Shown here: one piece after another, positions 54,290 through 63,640 of the stretch
Position numbering within the stretch: position 1 is the first letter of the stretch
Layout: every line of letters starts with the position of its first letter
Assembly (NCBI GenBank): GCA_047967505.1
Contig: CM106538.1
Origin: Dipteris shenzhenensis
Lineage: Eukaryota > Polypodiophyta > Polypodiopsida > Gleicheniales
DNA length: 64,000 nucleotides
Reading direction: 5' to 3' (one strand)
Program-made: the position numbers and the translations under genes
The notes under the pieces: generated by a model
The model's database searches: none
What the model saw: the letters and a program-made list of their open reading frames with translations, nothing else
What the model was told of the DNA's origin: nothing

Positions 54290-54660
54290 CGAGTTCTCCA
54301 CCATGTACTCTACCCTAAACCTTGGATCCTCCTTCTAACCCTGGACTCCTGAACCTTGGAACCTCCTTCTAACCCTGTGGACTCCTTCTAAACCCTCGAA
54401 CCTCCTTCTAAACCCTGGAACTCCTTCTAAACCTTGGAACCTCCTTCTAAACCCTGGAGCTCCTTCTAAACCCTGGAGCCTCCTTCTAACCCTGGACTCC
54501 TAAACCCTGGAACCCCCTTCTAAACCCTGGAACTCCTTCTAAACCTTGGAACCTCCTTCTAACCCTAGAACCTTCTTGTGAACCCTAGAACCTCCTTCTG
54601 AACCCTGGAACCTCCTTCTAACCCTGAAACCTCCTTCTAACCCTTAAACTCCTCCTAAAC
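54290..54660. repeat. CCTTCTAAACCCTGGAAC minisatellite
   Basis: Roughly 18 degenerate units of 18-21 bp, including AAACCCT words. Confidence 0.9.
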
Positions 54661-54916
54661 CCTACAACCCCCAATGAAGGCGAAAGCCTTCATTACCTCA
54701 ATCATGATGATAAGCGTTTCTTTTACACATGCATGCACTTTGTTTGCTAACCACACTTAAGCCTACGTCTCTCATCGGAACACGACTCGAGATCCTAAGC
54801 TACATGTATACTACAATGACAACCCTAATATATCTGTAGGTGACAAAAAGCCTCGGAACCCTGCATATTGAGAAAACCCAGCTCTTCCTACAAAAGCAGT
54901 AGGAAAGAGCGAACAT

Positions 54917-54937
54917 TTGGTGCTGTTGCCGAGGAGA
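54917..54937 (+). other. tRNA-Asp-type primer-binding site
   Basis: TTGGTGCTGTTGCCGAGGAG resembles TGGCGCCGTTGCCGGGGA, the complement of the plant tRNA-Asp 3' end used by Athila/Tat-type gypsy elements; the three differences are all transitions. Confidence 0.6.
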
Positions 54938-55559
54938 TAGCATATCAAGTAAGAGTAAACATATGCAGGTATGTATAGAAAACAAACTACTTTGAACTTT
55001 CACGAAAATAACACTCAAGGGCAAGGAGAGTGAATTTTTTTTTCCATTTGTAGCCAAACATATCAACCCCAAGCATCAACCTTGGGTTACTACCTTAAGA
55101 AATTTTATTTATTTCCTAAATAGAAGCCACATGATATACAATTAGGCTAGTTAGTGGATACGAATGCGTAGAGCTTGCAATTTTGATCATTTTACCTTTT
55201 TTCAGAAAAGCAAACCGAGCTATCCATAAAGAGTTATGGCTCAGGAAGAGTTTAGGGTTAAACCCTAAACCTAAACTCAAATCCTATAAAAACCAACTCC
55301 ACCCCCTCATTCTTCATCTTTCACTTTTTGCCTCCATTCTTCTCTTCATTCCGAGCCCTACGCAAGACACTCCTCCCTCTCCATCGACCACCACCTTACT
55401 CCCATCCTCACATTGTAAGTAACTTCAAGCCCATCTCGCAGCGATAACCCAACCATCCACCCACCGTCCATTGTTTCTCAACAATCCTGTTACATCGAGA
55501 AAGACCTGGAGAGCATTCAGGTGACCACCTCTCCCTCCCTTTTGATTTTCGTCCGTCAA
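54938..55559 (+). other. G leader with a promoter-like palindrome
   Basis: No coding signal. The telobox palindrome and TATA at 55251-55292 are the only regulatory-looking elements. Confidence 0.5.
55251..55292 (+). promoter_or_regulatory. Telobox palindrome and TATA
   Basis: TTTAGGGTTAAACCCTAAA (55251-55269) is a perfect 9-bp inverted repeat around one A, made of two opposed teloboxes. TATAAAAA follows at 55285-55292. This may be an internal promoter; function is inference. Confidence 0.45.
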
Positions 55560-56563
55560 GTTTTTTATTTATTCTCTTTTTTTTCCCCCCCTCCCATTTC
55601 CACCATCCCCTCCCCCTCCCCCCTCCATTTCCACCTCCCCCTCCCCTTTCCTCCTCAATTTTCCCCCCTCCCCCTCCCCCTCCCTCTTTCCCTCCCCTGT
55701 TCTCTCTCTCTCTCTCTTTCCCTCCCTCCTCAATCTCCACCACCCCTCCCCCCTTCTCCCCCCTCATCTCCACCACCCCCTCCTCCCTCCATCTCCACCA
55801 CCCCTCCCTCTTCCCCCCCCCCTTTCTCTCTCTCTCTCTACCCTCCCATTTCCACCACCCCTTCCCCCTCCCCCCTCCATCTCCACCTCCCCTTCCCCCT
55901 CCCCCTCCTCCCTCCATTTCCACCTCCCCTTCCCCCTCCCCCTCCATTTCCACCACCCCTTCCCCCTTCCCCCTCCATCTCCACCTCTCCCTCCCCCTTC
56001 CCCCTCCATTTCAACCACCCCCTCCCCCTCCCCCCTCCATCTCCATCTCCACCTCCCCTTCCCCCTCTCCCCTCCATCTCCACCACCCCTCCCCCCTCCA
56101 TCTTCACCTCCCCCTCCCCCTTCCCCCTCCATTTCAACCACCCCCTCCCCCTCCCCCTCCCCTCCCACTCCATCTCCACCTCCCCCTCCCCTCCCCCTCC
56201 ACCTCCCCCTTCCCCCTCCACCTGCATCTCCACCACCCCCTCCCCCTTCTTTCCCTTCCCCTTTCTCTCTCTCTCTCTCTCTTTCCTTCCACCTCCCATT
56301 TCCACCACCCCCTTTCCCCCTCCCCCCCTCCATTTCCACCAACCCCTCCCCCTTCCCCCATCCCCCTTTCCCCCCTCCATCTCCATCTCCCCCTCCCCCT
56401 TCATCTTCCCCTCCCCCCCTCCCCCTTCTCCCCCTCCATCTCCACAACCCCCTTCTCCCCTCCCCCCTCCCCCCCTCCATCTTTAGCAGCACCACCCCCC
56501 CTCCATCTCCACCACCCCCTTCTCCCCCCCTCCCCCCTTCCAACACCACCTCTCTCTTTCTGA
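55560..56563. repeat. 1-kb pyrimidine tract, runs into gap
   Basis: CCCCCTCC, CCATCTCCACC and CTCTCT units for a full kilobase, almost free of G. The minus strand is GGGGAGGGG-rich. It ends at the second assembly gap. Long open frames on both strands are compositional. Confidence 0.95.
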
Positions 56564-56663
56564 NNNNNNNNNNNNNNNNNNNNNNNNNNNNNNNNNNNNN
56601 NNNNNNNNNNNNNNNNNNNNNNNNNNNNNNNNNNNNNNNNNNNNNNNNNNNNNNNNNNNNNNN
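56564..56663. other. assembly gap (100 N)
   Basis: A 100-N placeholder at the end of the pyrimidine tract; the true tract length is unknown. Confidence 0.98.
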
Positions 56664-56839
56664 TGTTACCCTAACTAGAGTCACTTGGTTTCAACCCCTG
56701 AGTTGGACTTAAAGTCCATTCACACCACCATTAGAACCCCCCAACTTAATTTTACCCCGACATTAACCCCTCGTAACTCATCCATTTGGGACCCAAACTG
56801 AACGCCGTTTGATGAACCCAGATTTCACACATAGAAACA
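56664..56839 (+). repeat. G leader block shared with 29091-29265
   Basis: CCTAACTAGAGTCAC, ACTTAAAGTCCATTCACACC and AACTCATCCATTTGGGACCC recur in both places, each time downstream of a pyrimidine tract. Confidence 0.8.
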
Positions 56840-58740
56840 CCATGCGAAGTCATGCAAATGCATCATGGTTGGCTATAGTGAAGAAAGCAAAGCATACAAA
56901 TTGTATGATCCCATCAACCACAAAGACATTATCTCCAGAGATGCAATCTTTGATGAGGAATCATAATAGAAAACCTCACCTACACAGGAGATAGAAGCAT
57001 TGACTGCACAATCGTCTACAGAACACGTTGATGAAGAAGAGCCAGAATTGCCAGCAACACCCCAAACAGTGCCACAGCAGCTCAGACGGTCTACTAGGGA
57101 AAGCAGACCACCAGCCAGATTGACATATGCTCAGAAAGGCAAAGCAATTTAGGTGGAAACCACTAACTATGCTCTTATGACTACCATCATGGCTACAGAA
57201 GAGACAGTGTACTTTGAAGACACAGTAGACAAGCCAGAATGGCAAACTGCTATGAATGAAGAAATGGATGATTTGTATAAGAACAATACTTGGGAATTAT
57301 GTGACCTTCCACTAGGAAAGAAGGCCATAGCCAACAAATGGGTATACAAAGTGAAGTACAATCTAGATGGTAGTATTCAAAGATATAAAACCAAACTAGT
57401 TGCAAAAGGATTTGCACAACAATATGGTCAAGACATTGATGAGACTTATGCTCCAGTAGCAAATATGGATTCCATATGGTTCTTGATATCACTAGCGACA
57501 CTCAACAAATGGAACGTGTATCAGCTCGATGTCAAGAATGCATTTCTCAATGGTTATCTAGACGAGGAAGTCTACATGCAACAACGAGCAGGTTATGTTG
57601 AACCAGGAAAGGAGAAAAAGGTTTGCCATCTCAAGAAAAGTCTCTACGGCTTAAAGCAAGCACCCAGAAGTTGGTACAGTAGAATTGACACGTATTTTGC
57701 TGATCTGGGATACATGAAATCCAATGCAAATCAATCTCTCTACTACAAAGTTCAAGGGGAAGCCTACTTTTGTATGTAGATGATTTGATTGTGACAGGAA
57801 GCAAGGATAGCTTCATCAAAAAATTGAAACAAGACTTATCTGCAAAGTTCGACATGAAAGATCTTGGACTTATGCACTATTGTCTTAGAATTGAGTTCTG
57901 GAGAGATTCAAATAGCACATTTATGAGTCAGCTCAAGTATGTTGACAGTCTCCTAAAGAAGTTTCATATGGCAGATTGCAAGATTGCAGCCACTCCCATG
58001 GAACAGAGTTTGAAACTTACTAAAGATTCAAAAAAGCCTAGAGTCAATGACAGATACTATAGGCAACTCATCAGATCTCTTATATATCTGACAATCACAC
58101 GGCTAGATATTTGTTATGCATAAGCTCACTAGCATAGTTTATGGCAAATCCAAAACAGTCTCACTAGAATGCAGCCAAAAGAGTCTTGAGATACATAAGA
58201 GGAACAAGACAGTTTGCGATAGAATACAGAGGAAGTCATCCACGATTGCATAAATACTGTGACAGTGACTATGGCAGAGATCATGAGACTAGGAGATCGA
58301 CACAGGGATATGCATTTTTCCTTGATCAAGGTGCTATATCATGGTTGTCAAACAAACAGCCAACTGTTTCTTTGTCTTCAACTGAAACAGAATATATGGC
58401 ACTCACTACAAGTGCATGTGAGGCTATATGGCTCAGAAGACTATTGTCAGAAATAGATTACTTTGATGAGTGAAAGCCAACAACAATATACTATGATAAT
58501 CAATCGGCTCAAGCATTGGCCAAAAATCTAGTATATCACTCTAGGACAAAGCACATTGATGTCAAAGAGCACTTCATCAGAGAAAGAGTCTTACTTGGTG
58601 ACATCACACTGCAGCATTGTGATAGCAAAGAAAATGTTGAAGACATCTTTCCCAAACCACTCGGTAAAGAGCTATTCGAGAAACACCGACTCGCTCTTGG
58701 TTTGATGCAAAGGAAGGACATTCCCATTAAAGGGGTGTGA
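56840..58740 (+). pseudogene. Copia family D integrase end to RNase H (copy D2)
   Basis: Integrase C-terminus GYSEESKAYKLYDPINHKDI, linker (RRSTRESRPPARLTYAQKG), RT ([66 protein letters not shown], then YVDDLIVTG at 57772), RNase H (SLSSTETEYMALTTSACEAIW, SRTKHIDVKEHFIRERV). Breaks: stops near 56966 and 57150 (CAG to TAG), a deletion of about 10 bp at 57760 that shifts frame just before YVDD, stop/frameshift near 58122, and TGA at 58471. The stop after KGV (58738-58740) is natural. Gag, protease and most of integrase are missing. Confidence 0.9.
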
Positions 58741-58828
58741 TGGAATGTAATTCTCAGTCCTTCTTCGATTCCCCAGAATCATCATCTTGAGGGAAGGCCT
58801 ACTTCATGATGTTGATCTTGAGGGAAGG

Positions 58829-59085
58829 TGTTGAGAGTTCACACTCAACATCATGTGATCATGTGTGCATAGCACCATCACGTGATCATATGTGCATAGC
58901 ACTAACCTTATAGAGTGCTATAAAGGAAAGGGTTAGATTCCTTAACCCTAACCCTAAAAGGGTTTGTATATATTCTATTTTTTCAACTAAATCTAGTGTA
59001 CAGTTAGTCATTTGTGGTGTGCTCTCTAGCTGTGCCCTCTCTCCTCATCTCCACTCTTCTCCTCTCCCCTCCTTATATTTTGCCA
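58829..59085 (+). repeat. Family D 3' LTR (copy D2, 257 bp)
   Basis: After polypurine run TTGAGGGAAGG. TGTTGAGAGTTC to ATTTTGCCA. Exactly 27 bp longer than the D1 LTR owing to a 27-bp tandem duplication around 58850-58905 (ATCA(T/C)GTGATCAT(G/A)TGTGC twice). Confidence 0.85.
58944..58974 (+). promoter_or_regulatory. Telobox plus TATA in D2 LTR
   Basis: AACCCTAACCCTAAA followed by TATATATT at 58967, same layout as in D1. Confidence 0.5.
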
Positions 59086-59432
59086 CTGCCTCTTAAGCGA
59101 AGATCTTTTATTGCCAAGTATCGTAACAATCTTTGACTCGGCCGATTTATCTGTGAACTAATGATTGGGGGGTTAGGATACCTAGAGTGAACAGCAGTGA
59201 GGATCTCATCAGCCGACCTCTTTGGATGGTCTTTGTAGTGGATAAAGCAATCTTTGTAATTGTTAGCAATTACAAAGCGCATGAAGGCCATGATGTCCTT
59301 CCCCCATGCATCCATCAAGATGCCTCCTGTCTGAGTGATGTCATAGAAGATCGTACCATCACCCAGAGGCATGTCTAAATCATCTGAATCATCATCGTCC
59401 CCATCACCACCCCTCCCAAAGCACTGTGCCAT
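59086..59432 (-). other. Unrecognised minus-strand open frame, cut by D2
   Basis: ATG at 59432 opens MAQCFGRGGDGDDDDSDDLD, then a mixed, protein-like stretch (MPLGDGTIFYDITQTGG, AFMRFVIANNYKDCFIHYKD, RSADEILTAVHSRYP) down to the D2 LTR end, where it runs into LTR sequence and stops at 59073. The composition looks more like real protein than a shadow frame, and D2 may have truncated it. I do not recognise the family and give no function. Confidence 0.35.
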
Positions 59433-59884
59433 GCATCCCCCACCGCTCTCCCTGCTACTACGCCTACTACCATGTCATGTCGAGCTAGTATGCTGGCCAC
59501 TCGTAGCTGGAGACTGCACGGGACTACATGGACCACTCGTAGCTGGAGAACTGAGTCTCGACTGCACAAGAGTAGCCGATGGCTCTATAAGACAGAAGGA
59601 CCTCTTGACAGGATGGGGGAAGGGGCATAAGATGGCATGGGGGAAAGGGCCTTGGCTGTGTAGCCAGCTGGGCTGTGCTGACTCCACTGGGGTAATCTCA
59701 GCTAGTGTGGGGTTGGGGTGGTTTGGAGTCTATAGTGCCAACTCCTGGGGGGTGCTTAGAGTACCCGTCATATAGCCGTATAACTCTGCAGGACTGGGAG
59801 GTGCCCTAAAAGGTTATATAACTCCCTAAAAATAGACTCCTAGAGATCAGGTGAGCCTGAAGAGCTTCCTGGCCACATGATGAA
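59433..59884. other. Unassigned region
   Basis: CCACTCGTAGCTGGAGA occurs twice (59499 and 59532) as a short direct repeat. Nothing else is recognised. Confidence 0.5.
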
Positions 59885-60017
59885 CTGGAAAAAAGAAAAA
59901 AAGAAGATCACTGATGAGCTAAGAAGAGAAAAAGAAGAGAAAAAGAGAGAGAAAAGGAAAGGGAAGAGAAGAGAAGGGAAGGGAAGGGAAGAGAAGAGAA
60001 GGGAAAGGAAGGGAAGC
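59885..60017. repeat. Polypurine AAG/GGGAA tract
   Basis: About 130 bp of GAAAAAG, GAGAAAAG and GGGAAGGGAA units, nearly all purine on the plus strand. Confidence 0.9.
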
Positions 60018-60027
60018 ATCTAAACTA

Positions 60028-60195
60028 TCGGAGCACGTCTATAGATGCATTTGAGAAGCACATTTATTTTTGTGTATAATAGCGCATCTATAGATGCGAC
60101 TGTTTGTGTTTGAAAACAAGTTAGACACATCTATAGACGTGCCTGTAGACGTGGTTTTAGACACGCTCTGAGACGCATCTATAGACATGCTCCGA
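60028..60195. mobile_element. 168-bp MITE-like foldback element
   Basis: The first and last 21 bp are inverted repeats matching at 20 positions (starting TCGGAGCA, ending TGCTCCGA). Inside, CATCTATAGA(T/C)G recurs, including the perfect 16-bp palindrome CGCATCTATAGATGCG at 60083-60098. No ORF and no clear target duplication. Confidence 0.7.
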
Positions 60196-60296
60196 CAAAC
60201 GAACTATTCTAAAAAGTGCAAAAGGACATGCGACCGACACAAAAGCATAACACTGATACCAAAATCATTCATTTCTTGGATACGACAAAGGACAAA

Positions 60297-60345
60297 TCCA
60301 AAGAGAGCAACTTCCAAAGAGAGCAACTTCCAAAGAGAGCAACTT
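60297..60345. repeat. 16-bp tandem repeat, three units
   Basis: CCAAAGAGAGCAACTT three times in a row. Confidence 0.92.
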
Positions 60346-60447
60346 CCAAAGAAGATCAATTGTAAAGAGACTTACCTTGCATAGAGGTATGGAAGCTTCT
60401 TGTCCTTCTTCAAAGTTGCTTCTCTTCCTTGTTCACCCTCTTCTCCT

Positions 60448-60525
60448 GTAAGCCTGGAAGTAAGTGTGGGTGCCTTCCTCTTAAGTGTAAGCCTAGAAGT
60501 AAGTGTGGGTGCCTTCCTCTTAAGT
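60448..60525. repeat. 39-bp tandem duplication
   Basis: 60448-60486 and 60487-60525 differ by one base (CCTGG/CCTAG). The length is a multiple of three but no real gene is seen. Confidence 0.92.
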
Positions 60526-60841
60526 GTTGAAACTGTGGATCTATTAATAGCAAAGCAAGCAAGCCGCACGAAGTTTAAGTACTGTGAAGAAAAGTAAAGC
60601 AAGCGCGCTGCAAACCGTAATCTTGTCTATCTCTTCAACCTTTTCCATGTTGTTTTTGGCATGCCCAGAAGGAAAGGCTATTGTAATCGGTCTGTGCTGT
60701 CAAAGATGATAAATTTTCTATCTAGGGCTGGCCAGGTGGTAGAATTTGACAGGTGGTGGATTTTCTTTGTTGACTCGTGTGAACGGGTGATTGGTTGTCC
60801 CTGGGGCTATTCTTGTCCTCTGTGCTTGCTATTTTTGTCCC

Positions 60842-60845
<4 letters not shown>
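60526..60845. other. Unassigned spacer
   Basis: No coding or repeat feature recognised. Confidence 0.5.
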
Positions 60846-60884
<39 letters not shown>

Positions 60885-60896
60885 CGCTCTCTCTCG

Positions 60897-60937
<41 letters not shown>

Positions 60938-60955
60938 TCTTCTTCTTCTTCCCTC
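60846..60955. repeat. (CT)n compound microsatellite
   Basis: About 45 CT units with a few GT/CG interruptions, then CTTCTTCTTCTT. Confidence 0.97.
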
Positions 60956-61151
60956 TCTTAGCTTCCAAGGTAGGCCTTTTGAATGTATTCAACTTGTTTT
61001 TTCTCTTCTTGGGTAAAGGTATAGACTTATTCTCAAGTGCTTGTTCATCGTTTTGTTTCCTACAAAACCATCTCACCAGCCTGCTCTTAGCAGCTCTCTT
61101 ACTGCACTAATTTGGTTGGGTAGCACTTCAATGCATGCATTGATTCTCTGA
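60956..61151. other. Unassigned spacer
   Basis: No feature seen; it carries the left target site of element F at its end. Confidence 0.5.
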
Positions 61152-61156
61152 CTCTT

Positions 61157-61509
61157 TGTTGGGATAAGTGTGATCAAGGGCTTGCTCTAAGGTGCATGTG
61201 TGCAGCTAGGGGAGTCACATATGTGTGTGTGTGTGTGTGTTGTAGAAGCACACCTAATGCTATGAGGTGTCTAGTGTGTGAGCTAAGTGATGATGTAAGC
61301 ACAAAGGCCCCCACATGGGAGGTTCCTTTGATTTAGGCCAATCCCATTGATGTAGGGCTTGATTGCCACTAATATAGGGGAGGTGCCTACACCGTCCTCT
61401 CACTCTATATAATGGAGGATGTTACTTCATTCTAATACAATGAATTTTGTCTCACTTAATCTCTCTCTTTGTGCCATGATGCATCTATTCTATCCCACAT
61501 TCTTCTACA
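61157..61509 (+). repeat. Element F 5' LTR
   Basis: TGTTGGGATAAGTG to ATTCTTCTACA with a (TG)n tract. TATATAAT at 61406-61413 is a TATA box candidate. No initiator-Met PBS follows. Confidence 0.9.
61406..61413 (+). promoter_or_regulatory. TATA box candidate in F LTR
   Basis: CACTCTATATAATGGAGG, conserved in the 3' LTR at 63534. Confidence 0.5.
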
Positions 61510-62105
61510 TTCCTTCCTCTTTAGAAATGGCTTAGCTCTATTCTCCCCATTCCTTGTGTCTTTTACCAAGCCCTCCTATAGCTGAAGACTCTACCCTATT
61601 GGGCACACTTGTGGCTCAGATCATTCCTCTAGAGATAGTCTATATCACCCGCACTGATCCAAGCAGAGGTGATGAGACAAATCATGCAATTCCATGTCTA
61701 TGCTCACTCATTGCTAGATTCCTTCATGCACAAGTTAGTCCATGCATAGAGATTGTTGCTGGTGAATTTTGAAGACCAATGCGTGCTAGAGTGAGGGGAA
61801 AACAAGAAAAGAACAGTCGAGGAAGTCACAACTCTCCCAGACAGAATGGCACACTATTTCGCTCAAGATCTGTGTTGAATCTACCATGGTATTCAAGCTC
61901 TAGTTTTGCATAGAAATCCCTCTCAAACTCTTCTCCAGCTGTGTGGATTCTGACCTCCAAGTTGAGCTAGAATTTACAAACCATTTTTGACAGTTTTGGA
62001 AATTTAATGCTAGAGTAAATGCTAGGATGATGTTTGACGAATGAAGTGATTGTTAAGTACAGATCAGAGAATGTAATTTCAGATTGAAAAAGGTAAGACC
62101 CTCTC

Positions 62106-62945
62106 ATGGCTACTTACAAAATTGACAAATTCAATGTCCAAGGGTTTCATACTTGGTAGATGAAGATAAATTTTATGCTTATGAAAGAAAATTTATGGGA
62201 CTCAAGGTAGGAACTCAATCCTCTCAGGAAGGTGACTCAACTACAACCAACAGTAAAGGCAAGGCCACGGATTCTACTTCTACACTTGCAGATGCAAAAA
62301 GGATAGAGAAAGCCTATGCAATAATTGCATTAGGTTTGGGAAATGATTATGTACACCACATTTCAGATTTGGAATAAGTTAGCATTGCATAAGTCAGACA
62401 TATTATTTGGTGCTAGCTCTCATACTTCCAAATTAAATCTAAAAATTAAGTTCTTTGAACTTAAAATGGAGGGAGATAATGTTGTTGCTCCAGTCAACAC
62501 TATGAGGAGTCTTATGACACAACTAGCCTCAATTAACTCTCCTATCACTGACGATGATGCTATGGCAGTGCTCTTAAAGAGTATGCCTCAAGACTTTGAC
62601 TATGTGGTTACTACTTTGAAGAATCTTCCTCAACCCACACTAGAGGGCATCATCAGTGCCTTACAAGAAGAGGAAAGAAAGAACACTTCAAGAATGAGCA
62701 AAATGCACACAAAAGCACTTGCAGTGAAGTTGTTAAAGATGCATGCAAACATTGTAGGAAAAACAATCATCTTGAGAAGGATTGCTATAAAATCAACCTT
62801 GCTCTTATTGTGGCAACAATAATCACTCTGAGAAGTTTTGTAATGAGAAAAAGAGGAGTATGACAAATCCACTTGAAGAGAGAACTCCATCAACAAATGA
62901 AGCATCAAACTTTGTGGTAGAAGACAAAGACTTTGCCTTTTTAGC
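62106..62945 (+). pseudogene. Element F gag (decayed)
   Basis: MATYKIDKFNVQGFHTW at the ATG is the start of copia UBN2-type gag. A TAG follows where Gln is expected, with MKINFMLMKENLW continuing in the same frame before another TAG. The frame then shifts (62153, 62343): TMRSLMTQLASI, MPQDFDYVVTTLKNLPQP, LQEEERK. A knuckle CKHCRKNNHLEKDC is readable near 62745. No protease, integrase or RT motif follows, which is what defines the element as gag-only. Confidence 0.85.
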
Positions 62946-63273
62946 AATTTGTCTCTGAATTTTTGTTTATCATCACTTGGTCAAATTTTGAGGTTCTCTA
63001 CCTGGAGTAGAACTCCAAAAAGAATGTTATGTGTTTTTTCTTTTGTAAATCACCTCTGGTCACCATATGATGTAGGCCATGTGATTTGTGTTTGGTTTAT
63101 CCTAGTTTTTGTAAACCTTGACCCTTGGGCACCTTTGTTAGAATGAGATCCTAGCCATAGATTTATCCTTGACCACCAGAGATCGCATGTGTGACCACCA
63201 TGAGATGGCATGAGAAACTATGAGACTAGATGTATCCTGGACATAGCAAGAGGCAAACCCTTGAGGGGGGGTA

Positions 63274-63635
63274 TGTTGGGATAAGTGTGATCAAGGGCTT
63301 GCTCTAAGGTGCATGTCTGCATCTAGGGGAGTCACATATGTGTGTGTGTGTGTGTGTGTATGTGTGTGTTGTAGAAGCACACCTAATGCTATGAGGTGTC
63401 TAGTGTGTGACCTAAGTGATGATGTAAGCACAAAGGCCCCCACATGGGAGGTTCCTTGACTTAGGCCAGTCCCACTGATGTAGGGGCTGATTGCCATTGA
63501 TATAGGGGAGGTACCTACACCATCCTCTCACTCTATATAATGGAGGATGTTCATTCTAATACAATGGATTTTTCCTTAGTTGAGCTCTCTCTCTTTGTTC
63601 CATGATGCATCTATTCTATCCCACATTCTTCTACA
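63274..63635 (+). repeat. Element F 3' LTR
   Basis: TGTTGGGATAAGTG to CACATTCTTCTACA, with a longer (TG)n tract than the 5' copy. Confidence 0.9.
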
Positions 63636-63640
63636 CTCTT

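Larger units (their letters stand above)
53563..54915 (+). repeat. Gypsy family G 5' LTR (about 1.35 kb)
   Basis: Starts TGTTGACTCTGTGCC and ends AGCGAACA, directly before a tRNA-Asp-type PBS. Internal parts in order: an ACAACTTTGTG(A/T)TAC minisatellite (53605-53945), TATAAATA at 53975, a CTCC-rich tract (54110-54200), a CCTTCTAAACCCTGGAAC minisatellite (54290-54660). The first half matches 5813-6518 inverted. It is inserted into the family E fragment; the right-hand LTR was not found. Confidence 0.7.
61157..63635 (+). mobile_element. Gag-only LTR retrotransposon F (TR-GAG type)
   Basis: A 2479-bp element with LTRs 61157-61509 (353 bp) and 63274-63635 (362 bp), flanked by perfect CTCTT duplicates (61152-61156, 63636-63640). 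The internal 1.76 kb encodes only gag. Polypurine tract TTGAGGGGGGGTA precedes the 3' LTR. The LTRs differ by about 20 substitutions plus microsatellite length, so it is older than the nest elements. With no pol it must have been moved in trans. Confidence 0.92.

Noticed and set aside
55521-56684. Long Pro/Ser-rich (+) and Gly/Glu/Arg-rich (-) open frames
   Set aside because: They are translations of the CCCTCC/CCACC tract; composition alone removes stops, and frames on both strands are open together.
60372-60602. Minus-strand ORF with a 13-residue repeat
   Set aside because: The 39-bp duplication is non-coding in appearance; no start context, domain or continuation supports a gene.
60807-61076. 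Arg-Glu repeat ORF
   Set aside because: Antisense of the (CT)n microsatellite.
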